Assembly (NCBI GenBank): GCA_964291305.2
Contig: OZ219783.1
Span: forward strand, 1,116,001 to 1,180,000
Direction of reading: 5' to 3'
DNA from: VXNF01 sp964291305
Lineage (GTDB): Bacteria > Actinomycetota > Acidimicrobiia > Acidimicrobiales > CATQHL01
Length of the DNA: 64,000 bases
The translations under genes were made by a program, and so were the position numbers. Positions 43,081-51,934 of the stretch are shown piece after piece. Position 1 is the first letter of the stretch, and each line of letters opens with the position of its first letter. The notes beneath the pieces are model-generated. The model saw only the letters and a list, made by a program, of their open reading frames with translations, made no database searches and was not told the DNA's origin.

Positions 43081-44351
43081 TTCTCTCTCGACTCCGCGGG
43101 GAGGCCGGCGGAGCGCCGGACCGCAAAGTTACAAGCGACTATGGTCGCAATACCCGCCGGATCGCGGCAGCGTTATTTGTGACTCTCGTCTTGGTCGGCG
43201 TGTTCCAGGCTGTCACGCCGGGCCCGTTCCGTCACTATTTCGTAGATGTCGTAATGACCCGGTCGCTGCTCTTCGGTGTTGCGGCATCCAGCATCGTGTT
43301 CCTCTCTGCGTTCGGCGGAATGATCTCCCTGGCGCAGACGCTCATGTATGGGGTGTGCGCCTTTACCATCGGCAATGCAGTCACCACCGGCGGCAGCAAG
43401 GGTCTGAACTTGGGCTGGAACCCCTGGGTAGGGGTCGTATTGGGCATCGGCGTCACGACCGTGCTGGGGTTCCTGATGGGGCTTATCGCCAGCCGCTCCA
43501 GTGGGCTCTACTACCTCATGATCACGCTGGCCTACGGCGTTATTGGGTTCTATTTCTTCGGCCAAGTGACGGTGCTATCTGGCTTCGGTGGGGTGAATCA
43601 GGTGCACGCACCCGGATTTATCGGCGAACCGACTGATACCACTAACCCAGAGCGTCTGTTCTACACCTGCCTGGTGGTTTCGGTGGTGGTCTATCTGCTG
43701 TTGCGCTACGTGTCGCGCACGCCGTTTGGTTTAGCCCTACAGGGCGTACGTGACGACCCGGTGCGCATGAACTCTCTGGGCTTCAACGTCGCCATGCACC
43801 GCACCTGGGCGTTCACGCTGGCAGCATTCGTGGCCTCCCTTGGCGGGGTGCTCTACGTCTGGGAGCAGCGAGCCATCTCGCCTACCACTATCAACTTGGG
43901 TGGAATCCTAAACCTGCTCATCATGGCAATAATCGGCGGCGTGCTGGTGCTAGAGGGGGCCTGGCTGGGGGCGTTTATCTACATTGCTCTGGAGAACTAC
44001 GTCCGCAACGTGGTATTCCTGAACAATTGGATCGAAGAAGCGCGCTTCCGCACACTCGCGGGAGCAATTGTTTTGGTGTTGGTGTTGGCTTGTCCCGACG
44101 GTGTGGCCGGCGTGCGCAAGGTTCGGGGAGCCACGACATTGGCGTTGCTTGGAGCTGCCGTATGGGGGACTGTTGGAGGTCTGCAGGAGGGCGATCGTGG
44201 AGCTATAGCGGGGGTCATCGTGGGCGCGGTCGCGGGTATTGGTGCCGCGGGTCTGCTTGGTTGGTTGTCGGGCCACCGAGATACCGCTCGGGGCGCCTGG
44301 TCGAAGTTGCTTTCAACCGGGCGGTCTGAACCGGTGCCTACGAGGAACTAG
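43077..44351 (+). CDS. Branched-chain-amino-acid-type ABC transporter permease (LivM family)
   Basis: 424 residues. Membrane core with FGVAASSIVFLSAFGGMISLAQTLMYGV, GLIASRSSGLYYLMITLAYG, FGLALQGVRDDPVRMNSLGFN and ILNLLIMAIIGGVLVLEGAWLG. A C-terminal region beyond the usual permease has two extra hydrophobic segments (LALLGAAVWGTVGGLQEG and IAGVIVGAVAGIGAAGLLGWL), an uncommon extension. GTG 43077 overlaps the livH stop (GTGA). Confidence 0.9.
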   Translation: MILSRLRGEAGGAPDRKVTSDYGRNTRRIAAALFVTLVLVGVFQAVTPGPFRHYFVDVVMTRSLLFGVAASSIVFLSAFGGMISLAQTLMYGVCAFTIGNAVTTGGSKGLNLGWNPWVGVVLGIGVTTVLGFLMGLIASRSSGLYYLMITLAYGVIGFYFFGQVTVLSGFGGVNQVHAPGFIGEPTDTTNPERLFYTCLVVSVVVYLLLRYVSRTPFGLALQGVRDDPVRMNSLGFNVAMHRTWAFTLAAFVASLGGVLYVWEQRAISPTTINLGGILNLLIMAIIGGVLVLEGAWLGAFIYIALENYVRNVVFLNNWIEEARFRTLAGAIVLVLVLACPDGVAGVRKVRGATTLALLGAAVWGTVGGLQEGDRGAIAGVIVGAVAGIGAAGLLGWLSGHRDTARGAWSKLLSTGRSEPVPTRN

Positions 44352-44604
44352 ACGGTTCGAGATTCGACGGTAGCTACCGATGTGCACACTCCAGCAGTCA
44401 CGACTCGATGCCGCGGAGGGATGAAAGCAAAGGAACAAAAAGGAAAGGGCAAAACAGAAAGGGTGGGGACAGAATAGGCAGGAACAACTGAACTCAAGCA
44501 AGAATCGCAGGACGGCAACCCCGGCCTGTAACACAGATCGAGTTCGACTAAATGCGCACTCGAGCAACCACAAATAAAAAGCACTGGAATCACAAGGAGG
44601 AATT
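44352..44604 (+). other. 253-bp purine-rich leader between livM and the binding-protein gene, with a 12-bp palindrome
   Basis: No gene. A perfect palindrome CGGTAGCTACCG is at 44368-44379, 17 bp after the livM stop. From 44415 to 44600 the plus strand is markedly A/G-rich (GATGAAAGCAAAGGAACAAA, AAATAAAAAGCACTGG), unlike the surrounding high-GC DNA, ending in an AAGGAGG ribosome-binding site. A separate transcript start or RNA leader for the abundant binding protein is plausible but not shown. Confidence 0.5.
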
Positions 44605-46368
44605 GTGCGATCCCTACGGAAGCATTCAACCTGGCTCAGGTTGTCGGTAGCGGCTATGGCCTTGGCCTTGCTGGCGGCAGCTTGTGCTAGCGACAGCGGC
44701 TCGGAGGACGCCGAGGCGGCGCTAGCGGCAGCTCAGGGAGCCCGGAGCGAGGCCTCAACGGCCCTTGCCGAAGCGGACTCTGCGGCTGCTGCGGCTGACG
44801 CGGCGCTGGCAGCTGCCGAAGCTGCACAGGCTGCGGCGGACCTAGCACAGGCAACCGCCACCGGTAACGCGGCCGACGTGGCCGCCGCCGAAGCGGCCCT
44901 GGCCGAGGCTCAATCCGCTGCTGAAAGCGCGCGCGACCAAGCTGCCCAGGCCGAGCAGGAAGCTCAGCAAGCCCGCGAGGCAGCCGCAGCTGCTGAGGAG
45001 CAGGCCGCTGCTGCAGCAGCCGCACCGCCGCCCGAGCCCCCACCGCCCGATGAGCCCGAGGCAATCAAGCTGGCGATTTTGTCTGACTGCGAGGGTGCCT
45101 TCGGGGACTTCCACGACAGGGATATCGCTGGTGTGGTGACGGCTTTCGCCGAACACGCAGGCGCCACTGTCAACGACCGGAACAAGCCACAGGAAGGCTT
45201 CAGCGACGCCTCAATCAACGGCGTGCCCATCGAACTGGTCGGCATCGGTTGCGCGGATGACACTGCTGAGGCGGCTCTGCGTGAGACCCGTCGTCTCATG
45301 GAGGACCTCGACGCCGACATCATGATTGGCCCGCTCTCGGGCGACGAGAGCATCGCTGTGGCTAACTACGCCAAAGATCACCCAGACCAGACGTTCGTGA
45401 ACGGCACATCGGGTGCCCAGGACTCCACCATGGCAGTTCGTGCGCCCAACTTCTTCCGCTTCAACGGTGACGGAGCGCAGTGGAACGCCGGTCTCGGCGA
45501 TATCGCCCACAACGAACTGGGCTGGGAGACTGCCGCGGTTATAGGTGATGACTACAGCTTTGCCTGGACCTCTGCAGCAGGCTTCATTGCCGAGTTCTGC
45601 GCTGCCGGCGGTGACGTGGTCAGCCGGGTGTACCCGCCGTTGAACACCACCGACTACTCCGGCTTCGTCGAGCAACTGCCAGGTCCCGACGAAGTGGACG
45701 GCTACTTCTGGGCAGTTGGCGGAGCTGGCTTGGTGCCCGCCCTGAACGCCTTCGAGGACGCCAAGGGCGAGGTCGTAGGCGAGCAGCACATGGGCAACCT
45801 CTTCTGGAGTATCCCCGACGTGTTCAACTCTGTCGGGCCGCGGATTGTCGGTTCCTATCACGGTGGGTTCGGCAACGCTCCCGATATGCAGACCGACAAG
45901 GCGGCGGAGTTCCGCGAGATCATCAACCGTCACTTCGACGAGATTCCCTTCGGGGGCCAGCCGGTGCCGGCAGATGATGCTTACTTCGATGCCTTCTTCA
46001 TGAACTACTACAACAACGCCTGGGGCCTAATCGAAGGTCTGAAGGCGGTCGGCGGCGACATCTCTGATGGCCAGCAGGCGCTGCAGGATGCGCTCTCCAG
46101 CGTGGTGCTCGACGCCGCGTTCGGTGAGATCAGCCTGGACTCCAACCGTTCAGCTATTCAGGATCAGTACGTCGGTCGCATCTATCTGGACGACGATGGC
46201 AACATGGCGTCCAGCACTGTGGCGTTCATCCCGCAAGTCGATCAGACCTTCGGTGGCACGTTCAGCGGCGATCCTTCACCGGGTAGGGATTACCCACCCT
46301 GTGAGGAGCGCGAGCTGCCGTGGATCGGCAACGCCACTCCGGTCTTCGACGGCATGCCCCAGAACTAG
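44605..46368 (+). CDS. Type-1 periplasmic binding lipoprotein of the Liv-type transporter with long Ala-rich helical stalk
   Basis: 587 residues. Signal peptide with lipobox LLAAAC (Cys27), then about 115 residues almost solely of Ala, Glu, Gln, Asp and Arg (AEAALAEAQSAAESARDQAA) that should be a long helix or coiled coil, then a Pro-rich hinge (PPPEPPPPDEPE) and the LivK-type ligand-binding domain from about residue 150 (IKLAILSDCEGAFGDF). The ligand-binding part belongs to the type 1 binding-protein superfamily. GTG start with AAGGAGG. The stalk is much longer than in typical LivK proteins, where the linker is short. Confidence 0.9.
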   Translation: MRSLRKHSTWLRLSVAAMALALLAAACASDSGSEDAEAALAAAQGARSEASTALAEADSAAAAADAALAAAEAAQAAADLAQATATGNAADVAAAEAALAEAQSAAESARDQAAQAEQEAQQAREAAAAAEEQAAAAAAAPPPEPPPPDEPEAIKLAILSDCEGAFGDFHDRDIAGVVTAFAEHAGATVNDRNKPQEGFSDASINGVPIELVGIGCADDTAEAALRETRRLMEDLDADIMIGPLSGDESIAVANYAKDHPDQTFVNGTSGAQDSTMAVRAPNFFRFNGDGAQWNAGLGDIAHNELGWETAAVIGDDYSFAWTSAAGFIAEFCAAGGDVVSRVYPPLNTTDYSGFVEQLPGPDEVDGYFWAVGGAGLVPALNAFEDAKGEVVGEQHMGNLFWSIPDVFNSVGPRIVGSYHGGFGNAPDMQTDKAAEFREIINRHFDEIPFGGQPVPADDAYFDAFFMNYYNNAWGLIEGLKAVGGDISDGQQALQDALSSVVLDAAFGEISLDSNRSAIQDQYVGRIYLDDDGNMASSTVAFIPQVDQTFGGTFSGDPSPGRDYPPCEERELPWIGNATPVFDGMPQN

Positions 46369-46402
46369 CTCTAGCGACTAACTAAGAGGTAGGACCCCAC
46401 CG

Positions 46403-47179
46403 ATGATGACGGCTACCGCAGCGGACGCGGCACCAGTTCTGCGCCTGCAAGGCATCAGCATGTCTTTCGGTGGGGTTCACGCCTTGAGCGATATCGATAT
46501 AGATGTTGCTCAGGGCGAACGCCTCGTCATTCTGGGACCCAACGGAGCCGGCAAGACGACGCTATTCAACGTCGTGGCCGGCGACCTGCAGCCCACTGCA
46601 GGCACTGTCGAAATCGACGGCTTGAACATAGAGGAGCTACCAGCCCGGCGTCGTCCGCAGCTCGGAATGTCCCGCACTTACCAGAGGTCGCGACTGTTCG
46701 CCGGTCTCACGGTCGAGGAAAACCTCTACCTGGCGGTGTTGGGCAAGGAGGGCCGACGCTTTCGGCTGCGCATGGGCCGTCGAGACGCTGCCTACCGCGA
46801 CCGTGCTCGGCGCGCAGCGGCAAGCGTCTGGCTGGAGGCCCAGCTCGGCTCTCTTACCTCCGACCTTTCCCACGGCGAACAACGCCAGCTAGAGCTGGGC
46901 CTGGCCACAGTTACAGAACCGCGAGTGCTTATGCTCGACGAGCCCGCCTCGGGCCTGTCCCGCGGCGAGCGGGAGCAGCTCACGGAATTGCTGCTAACCC
47001 TCGAGCGGGACGTAACCCTCATGCTCATAGACCACGACATGGACGTGGCGTTGCGTGTCGCCGAGCGAGTGGTGGTAATGCACGACGGCCTCAAAGTTGT
47101 CGAAGGTACGCCTGAGGAGATCCGCGCCGATCCCCAGGTGCACGACATCTACCTAGGCCGGGGTATCAGCCATGAGTGA
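46403..47179 (+). CDS. ABC transporter ATPase, LivG type
   Basis: 258 residues with Walker A GPNGAGKTT, the LivG-type QLGMSRTYQRSRLFAGLTVEEN segment, signature LSHGEQRQLELG, Walker B VLMLDEPASGLSRGE and a C-terminal YLGRG. Energises the Liv-type importer. ATG 46403 (or 46406). The livF ATG overlaps its end by 8 nt. Confidence 0.93.
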   Translation: MMTATAADAAPVLRLQGISMSFGGVHALSDIDIDVAQGERLVILGPNGAGKTTLFNVVAGDLQPTAGTVEIDGLNIEELPARRRPQLGMSRTYQRSRLFAGLTVEENLYLAVLGKEGRRFRLRMGRRDAAYRDRARRAAASVWLEAQLGSLTSDLSHGEQRQLELGLATVTEPRVLMLDEPASGLSRGEREQLTELLLTLERDVTLMLIDHDMDVALRVAERVVVMHDGLKVVEGTPEEIRADPQVHDIYLGRGISHE

Positions 47180-47900
47180 GAATCTACTGCAGATCTCCAG
47201 CTTGAATGTTGGTTACGGGCACGCTCAGGTTCTACACGATGTAGACCTTCAGATTCCCCAGGAGGCCGTGTCGGTCATCGGCCGTAACGGCATGGGAAAG
47301 ACCACGCTCTGTAATGCAATCATGGGTCTCCTGCCGATCATGAGTGGCTCTATTCGGTTTCGCGGCGTGGAGTTAGTCGGGCTTCCGCCCCACAAAGTGG
47401 CTTCTGCGGGGATTGCTTACGTTCCACAAGGTAGGCGACTTTTTACGTCGCTTTCGGTGGATGAGCATCTGGCGATGCTGGCGCGCGACGCTCGCGGTAA
47501 GCGCTGGACCCCGAAGGAGGTCTACGAACTCTTCCCACGCTTGGCGGAACGAAAAAAACTCAGCGCCACCAGTCTCTCTGGCGGTGAGCAGCAGATGCTT
47601 GCCATTGGCCGGGCGCTGCTGTTGAACGCTGATTTGATGCTGATGGATGAGCCGTCGGAGGGTCTGGCGCCGACAATTGTCGAACAACTCGTGGCCACCG
47701 CCCGGCGGCTGGTGGACGAGGGTATTGCGGTTCTGCTGGTAGAGCAGAACTTGAGTGTGGCCACCGCCATAGCGGAACGTCAGGTTGTGATGGTCTCGGG
47801 CCACATCGAAGCCGAGATAAGTTCGCAGGAACTGCTAAACGATCCAGATGCCCAGCGTCGGTACCTAGGTGTGGAATCGCTGGAGGATGCCGAGGACTAA
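47172..47900 (+). CDS. ABC transporter ATPase, LivF type
   Basis: 242 residues: Walker A GRNGMGKTT, the LivF hallmark GIAYVPQGRRLFTSLSVDEHL, signature LSGGEQQMLAIGRAL, Walker B LMLMDEPSEGLAP and a YLGVE end. Second ATPase of the importer. Last gene of the plus-strand run; convergent with the large oxidoreductase gene 45 bp further on. Confidence 0.94.
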   Translation: MSENLLQISSLNVGYGHAQVLHDVDLQIPQEAVSVIGRNGMGKTTLCNAIMGLLPIMSGSIRFRGVELVGLPPHKVASAGIAYVPQGRRLFTSLSVDEHLAMLARDARGKRWTPKEVYELFPRLAERKKLSATSLSGGEQQMLAIGRALLLNADLMLMDEPSEGLAPTIVEQLVATARRLVDEGIAVLLVEQNLSVATAIAERQVVMVSGHIEAEISSQELLNDPDAQRRYLGVESLEDAED

Positions 47901-47945
47901 CCGCTCGGTGGTCCTTGAAGAGATTCCCCCTTCAGGCGGTGTTTG

Positions 47946-50900
47946 TCAGGCGCTGGTCGAGGCCGGCACCGCGGCGCAGAAGCTCGCCACCCGCTGAGTT
48001 AACTCCGCGCGATAGGTCTCCACCCGACGCAGCTTGATGTCTTCGTAACCCCGGACCCCGTCTACAAGGTCAGCAATCTCGACGGCTTCGTCTCGGTTAA
48101 TTTCGTCCAGCACTCTGAGCAAGGTTCGGATCGCTTGGCGGTATTCCGCCGGTAGCCGGCGCTCGCAACGGCGAACCTTGGCGTAGCCGAAGACATCCAG
48201 CGGCGATCCTCGTAGCCCTTTAGCTAGGCGGAGCGCCACGAGCAGGGGTCGTGCCCAGCGTCCTAGCTTCAGTTTGCGCTTCATTCCAAGCGCACGCAGG
48301 AACGGGGGATGTAGGTGCCAGACGAGGCGGGCACCCGGCCCTGCCACGGCCTCGGCGTTGGTCACCGCCTCCGGTTCGAGCAGCAGCCGGGCCACTTCAT
48401 ACTCGTCCTTGTAGGCCATCAGCTTGTGCAGCCCACGAGCCACGGTCTCGGTGAGGTACCAGCCGTCGAGGTCCTCCTCGGCGTCGGCAACTTCGGCTAC
48501 GAAGCTGAGGAAGTCCTCGGTATAGCTGGCCGACTGGTAATCGGTTAGGTCGCTAGACAGCATCTCGAGCAGGTCTCCGAGCCCGGTACGCGCAGCAAGC
48601 GGATCTAGCAGCCGACGAACCTCAGGAGCTAGCGTCTCGGCGGTGCCCTTTGGCGCTTCCACGTTGTCGAGGGGTAGCGCGGCTTGGGTTGTAGCGGCGT
48701 TAGCTGCGGCCAACTCTACGCCGGCGGGGTCTAGCACCCATTGGCGGCCCCAGCGAAAGGCCTCGCGGTTGCGTTCGGCGGCCACGCCATTCAACTCGAT
48801 AGCCGACTCGAAGGATGCCGCGGTAATCGGCAGGGCGCCGCACTGGTAGGCCACGCCTATTAGGAACACGTTGGCCGAGGTGGTGTTGCCGAAAAGTCGT
48901 CGCGTGATGGCCCCGGCGTCGACCCAGCGATTCTCTTCCGCCCGTGAGGTGGCGTTCACTAGCGATCTCAGGCTTTCGGTGCTGGGGTAGCCCTGCTCGG
49001 GGTGTACCACCATGTTGCCCGTGCTGGTGGGCGTGACCGAGGCCACCACCAGGGTGCGCTCGGTCGAGGCCCCGGCCAGCGGCCCGGAGGCGGCGGCGGT
49101 CAGCAGGTCGAAAGCCAGGTAAAGATCTACCATTCCGTCGGTGGCCTTGTTAGAAGCGATCGGCTCGGTAGCGCTAATGCGTACGTCGCTCAGCACCGGG
49201 CCAGCTTTCTGCGACAGCCCGGTCTGATCTAGCCCTTGGACATGTCGCCCGCTCAGCAGAGCGGCCGTCCCTAGCAGGTGTGAGGCGGTCACGACGCCGG
49301 TGCCGCCGATTCCCGCCATGCGTACGGTCATGTTCTTGGGGGCAGTCGAGGCCGGCTCCGGGATGTCGTCGGGTGCTTGGGGGCTCACCCGCTTCGCTGA
49401 GGCCCCGGAAACCGCAGCCCGCTTGCGGACGATGCGTCGCTGGCGTCCCGGCCGGGCGGCACGCACGGTGGCAAATGACGGGCAGTCGCCCTCCACGCAG
49501 GAGTAGTCGAAGTTGCAAGTGGTTTGGTCGATCTTGGTCTTGCGTCCGTAAGGAGTTTGCACCGGCTGCACCGATAGGCAGTTGCTGACATCGCCGCAGT
49601 CGCCGCAGCCCTCACAAACCCGCTCGTTGATGAGCACTCGGGTTTTAGGTGTGGGTCGCTGGCCGCGCCGCCGCGCCCGGCGCAACTCGGCGGCACAGAA
49701 CTGGTCGTGGATCAGCACGGTCACACCCTGGACCGCCGCTAGCCGTTCCTGCGCCTCGATGAGGCGCTTGCGCTGCCATACCTCAACGCCTGCCGGCAGG
49801 GTCACACCCTTGTAGCGGTCGAGGTCTTCGGTGGTGACTAGCACTTGCTGCACGCCCTGGGCCAGCAGAATCTTGGCCAACTCCGGGACACTTACCATGC
49901 CGGTGGGGTCCTGGCCGCCGGTCATAGCCACAGCGCCGTTGTACAGCAGCTTGAAGGTGATGTTCACCCCCGCCGCCACGGCGAACTGGATGCCCAACTG
50001 GCCAGAGTGAGCGTAGGTTCCGTCCCCAAGGTTCTGGATGGAGTGTTCCCGCTCGGTGAACGGAGCCATACCCACCCAGGTGGCTCCCTCGGCGCCCATT
50101 GAGCACACCGAGGTCCACTGGCCTACCCGTTCGGGGTCCATGAGCGAGACCATGCCGTGGCAGCCGATTCCGACACCTACGAGCGAGCCTTCGGGGACTC
50201 GCGTACTGGAATTGTGCGGACACCCCGAACAGAAGTAGGGTGTCCGGTGGGCGCTGACGGGCAGCGACTGCCGCTGGCGCCTCGGGGCGGGGGGCGGTCC
50301 CAGCCGGTCGCGGCTGAGGTGTAGTGCTAGGCGGGCATGCAAGGGGCCGGCTAGGGCATTGGCGTCCAGTCCGGCGTGTCTAGCAAGGAGTGGCTCACCG
50401 CGGTGGTCGTGCTTGCCCACCACCACTGGCCGGTCTGCCAGGGGGTAGAGAGCGTCCTTTATGAACAATTCCAGATATGGGTCCTTTTCTTCCAGCACGA
50501 TCACCTCGGCCAACCCGCCGGCGAAGTCCCGCACGAAGGCCGGCTCGATGGGGTAAGGCAGCGAGAACTTCACCAGTCGGATGCCAGCGTCGGCGATCTC
50601 CTGACTGCTATGCAGGCCGAGCAGGCGAAGCGCTTCCAGCATCTCCTGGTAGCAGTTGCCGGAAGCCACGATCCCCACCCTTGTAGGCCCGTCAGGGGTG
50701 GTTACCCGGTTCAGTGCGTTACGAGCCCCGTAGCTACGGGCCAACTCCAGGCGGATCTCCACCAGATCCCGCTCGATATCGGTGGTATATGGAGGCATGA
50801 GGTTGCCGTCGGGCTGGTGTAGATAGGGCTGAGGCTGCCCGTCACGGCCCCCCAGCACTGGCAGGCGGTAGGGAAAGCCGGAGACGTTGCTGGCGTTGTT

Positions 50901-51605
50901 GCTCCGCTGACCCCAGTCGTTTGCTTGTAGCTCCACCGAGCCGGTGCCGTCGGCTACCGAGGCCACCACGCGCAGCGCAGTCACTACCCCGCAAGCCCGG
51001 GACAACGCAATGGCGTGTCGCCCAAGATCTAGTGTCTCCTGTGGGTCGCCCGGCACCAGGAACGGAATGCGCAGCGACACCAAGGTGCCGTCGGAAGAAC
51101 TGCCCACCGTGGAGGATTTGGCGTAGGGGTCGTCGCCGACCAGCATCACAGCGCCGCCTAGAGGCGAGGTGCCGGTCAACACGGCGTGGCGCATGGCGTC
51201 ACAAGCCCGGTCCAGCCCCGGGGCCTTGCCGTACCACATGCCCAAAACTCCGTCCCTGGTCCGGTCGTTGAAACTGCTCACGAGTTGGCTGCCCATTACC
51301 GCAGCGGTTGCTAGCTCCTCGTTGAGTCCCGGCTGGTGTATGAGTTGCAGGCCGTCGGCGGTAGCCAGGTTGGCCACGCGAGTAACTTCGGAATCGAACG
51401 TGGCTAACGGTGAGCCTGGGTAGCCGCACACGAATGCCGCGGTGTTGTGGCCGGATGCACGGTCGCGGCGCAGCTGCTCGAGTGGCAGCCTGGCTAAGAT
51501 TTGCACGCCCGAGGCGAAAACCCTGCCCTCATCGCGTAAGTAGCGATCCTCGAGGCGGTAGGCCGAAGTTCCCGCCTGCGTGTTACCAGCAGTTGCTAAT
51601 CTCAT
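47946..51605 (-). CDS. Indolepyruvate:ferredoxin oxidoreductase-family protein, single chain
   Basis: 1219 residues fusing the parts of 2-oxoacid:ferredoxin oxidoreductases: N-terminal pyruvate-ferredoxin-type domain (FVCGYPGSPLATFDSEV), a ThDP-binding domain with FCSGCPHNSS near residue 455 and GIGCHGM, a Cys-rich FeS region near 660-700 (CEGCGDCGDVSNCL and CVEGDCPSF), and a gamma domain from about 765 (MAGIGGTGVVTASHLLG). Catalyses oxidative decarboxylation of an aryl- or branched 2-oxo acid to the acyl-CoA with reduced ferredoxin. No separate ferredoxin gene adjoins. Confidence 0.9.
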   Translation of the reverse strand: MRLATAGNTQAGTSAYRLEDRYLRDEGRVFASGVQILARLPLEQLRRDRASGHNTAAFVCGYPGSPLATFDSEVTRVANLATADGLQLIHQPGLNEELATAAVMGSQLVSSFNDRTRDGVLGMWYGKAPGLDRACDAMRHAVLTGTSPLGGAVMLVGDDPYAKSSTVGSSSDGTLVSLRIPFLVPGDPQETLDLGRHAIALSRACGVVTALRVVASVADGTGSVELQANDWGQRSNNASNVSGFPYRLPVLGGRDGQPQPYLHQPDGNLMPPYTTDIERDLVEIRLELARSYGARNALNRVTTPDGPTRVGIVASGNCYQEMLEALRLLGLHSSQEIADAGIRLVKFSLPYPIEPAFVRDFAGGLAEVIVLEEKDPYLELFIKDALYPLADRPVVVGKHDHRGEPLLARHAGLDANALAGPLHARLALHLSRDRLGPPPAPRRQRQSLPVSAHRTPYFCSGCPHNSSTRVPEGSLVGVGIGCHGMVSLMDPERVGQWTSVCSMGAEGATWVGMAPFTEREHSIQNLGDGTYAHSGQLGIQFAVAAGVNITFKLLYNGAVAMTGGQDPTGMVSVPELAKILLAQGVQQVLVTTEDLDRYKGVTLPAGVEVWQRKRLIEAQERLAAVQGVTVLIHDQFCAAELRRARRRGQRPTPKTRVLINERVCEGCGDCGDVSNCLSVQPVQTPYGRKTKIDQTTCNFDYSCVEGDCPSFATVRAARPGRQRRIVRKRAAVSGASAKRVSPQAPDDIPEPASTAPKNMTVRMAGIGGTGVVTASHLLGTAALLSGRHVQGLDQTGLSQKAGPVLSDVRISATEPIASNKATDGMVDLYLAFDLLTAAASGPLAGASTERTLVVASVTPTSTGNMVVHPEQGYPSTESLRSLVNATSRAEENRWVDAGAITRRLFGNTTSANVFLIGVAYQCGALPITAASFESAIELNGVAAERNREAFRWGRQWVLDPAGVELAAANAATTQAALPLDNVEAPKGTAETLAPEVRRLLDPLAARTGLGDLLEMLSSDLTDYQSASYTEDFLSFVAEVADAEEDLDGWYLTETVARGLHKLMAYKDEYEVARLLLEPEAVTNAEAVAGPGARLVWHLHPPFLRALGMKRKLKLGRWARPLLVALRLAKGLRGSPLDVFGYAKVRRCERRLPAEYRQAIRTLLRVLDEINRDEAVEIADLVDGVRGYEDIKLRRVETYRAELTQRVASFCAAVPASTSA

Positions 51606-51769
51606 CGTGGGGTCGATAGCTGAAGGCTACCCGCCGGAGGCGCTGAGTGTCCCACGCTTAGTGCTCTGGTTCATACTCGACATCTTCGGGCAGCTCGGCG
51701 GGTAGTGCTCGTCCGAAGGTATTCAAGGCTTCCTAATCGGACGCTGCGGGCAGGATCCAGACTACGCTC
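51606..51769. other. Intergenic region upstream of the oxidoreductase and the lacI-type operon
   Basis: Left half of the 329-bp gap between the divergent oxidoreductase gene and the LacI-family gene; the right half contains operators and promoter listed separately. It should carry the promoter of the oxidoreductase on the minus strand. I saw no convincing -35/-10 pair, terminator or small gene here. Confidence 0.4.
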
Positions 51770-51783
51770 TGGGAGCGCTCTAA
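51770..51783 (+). promoter_or_regulatory. Candidate LacI-family operator O1 (CelR/CebR-like)
   Basis: TGGGAGCGCTCTAA matches the palindromic CelR/CebR consensus TGGGAGCGCTCCCA at 11 of 14 positions with an intact GAGCGCTC core. It lies about 100 bp upstream of the -35 box, in position for looping or for control of the divergent gene. Confidence 0.7.
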
Positions 51784-51785
51784 AT

Positions 51786-51799
51786 TGGGAGCGCTCTTA
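51786..51799 (+). promoter_or_regulatory. Candidate LacI-family operator O2 (CelR/CebR-like)
   Basis: TGGGAGCGCTCTTA, same core as O1 and 16 bp from it centre to centre, so the pair lies on almost opposite helix faces. Matches the consensus at 11 of 14 positions. Confidence 0.7.
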
Positions 51800-51881
51800 G
51801 ATTGCTATTGATAGATCGCGGCAAGTTGTGTCGGCGAGTTTTTGTGCTGTTTGCTCTGGCCATTGGCACTTACTCTTGCCC

Positions 51882-51910
51882 TTGACAGACAAAAAATGCA
51901 GCAGTATGTT
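51882..51910 (+). promoter_or_regulatory. Sigma-70-type promoter of the beta-glucan operon
   Basis: TTGACA (51882-51887), spacer of exactly 17 nt, TATGTT (51905-51910). It is the best promoter match in the window. Transcription would start near 51917, within operator O3, giving a very short leader before ATG 51935. Confidence 0.8.
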
Positions 51911-51911
51911 G

Positions 51912-51925
51912 TGAGAGCGCTCCCA
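51912..51925 (+). promoter_or_regulatory. Candidate LacI-family operator O3 overlapping the transcription start
   Basis: TGAGAGCGCTCCCA matches TGGGAGCGCTCCCA at 13 of 14 positions. It directly follows the -10 box, so bound repressor would block initiation. The AGGAGGG ribosome-binding site begins at its last base. Confidence 0.82.
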
Positions 51926-51934
51926 GGAGGGACT

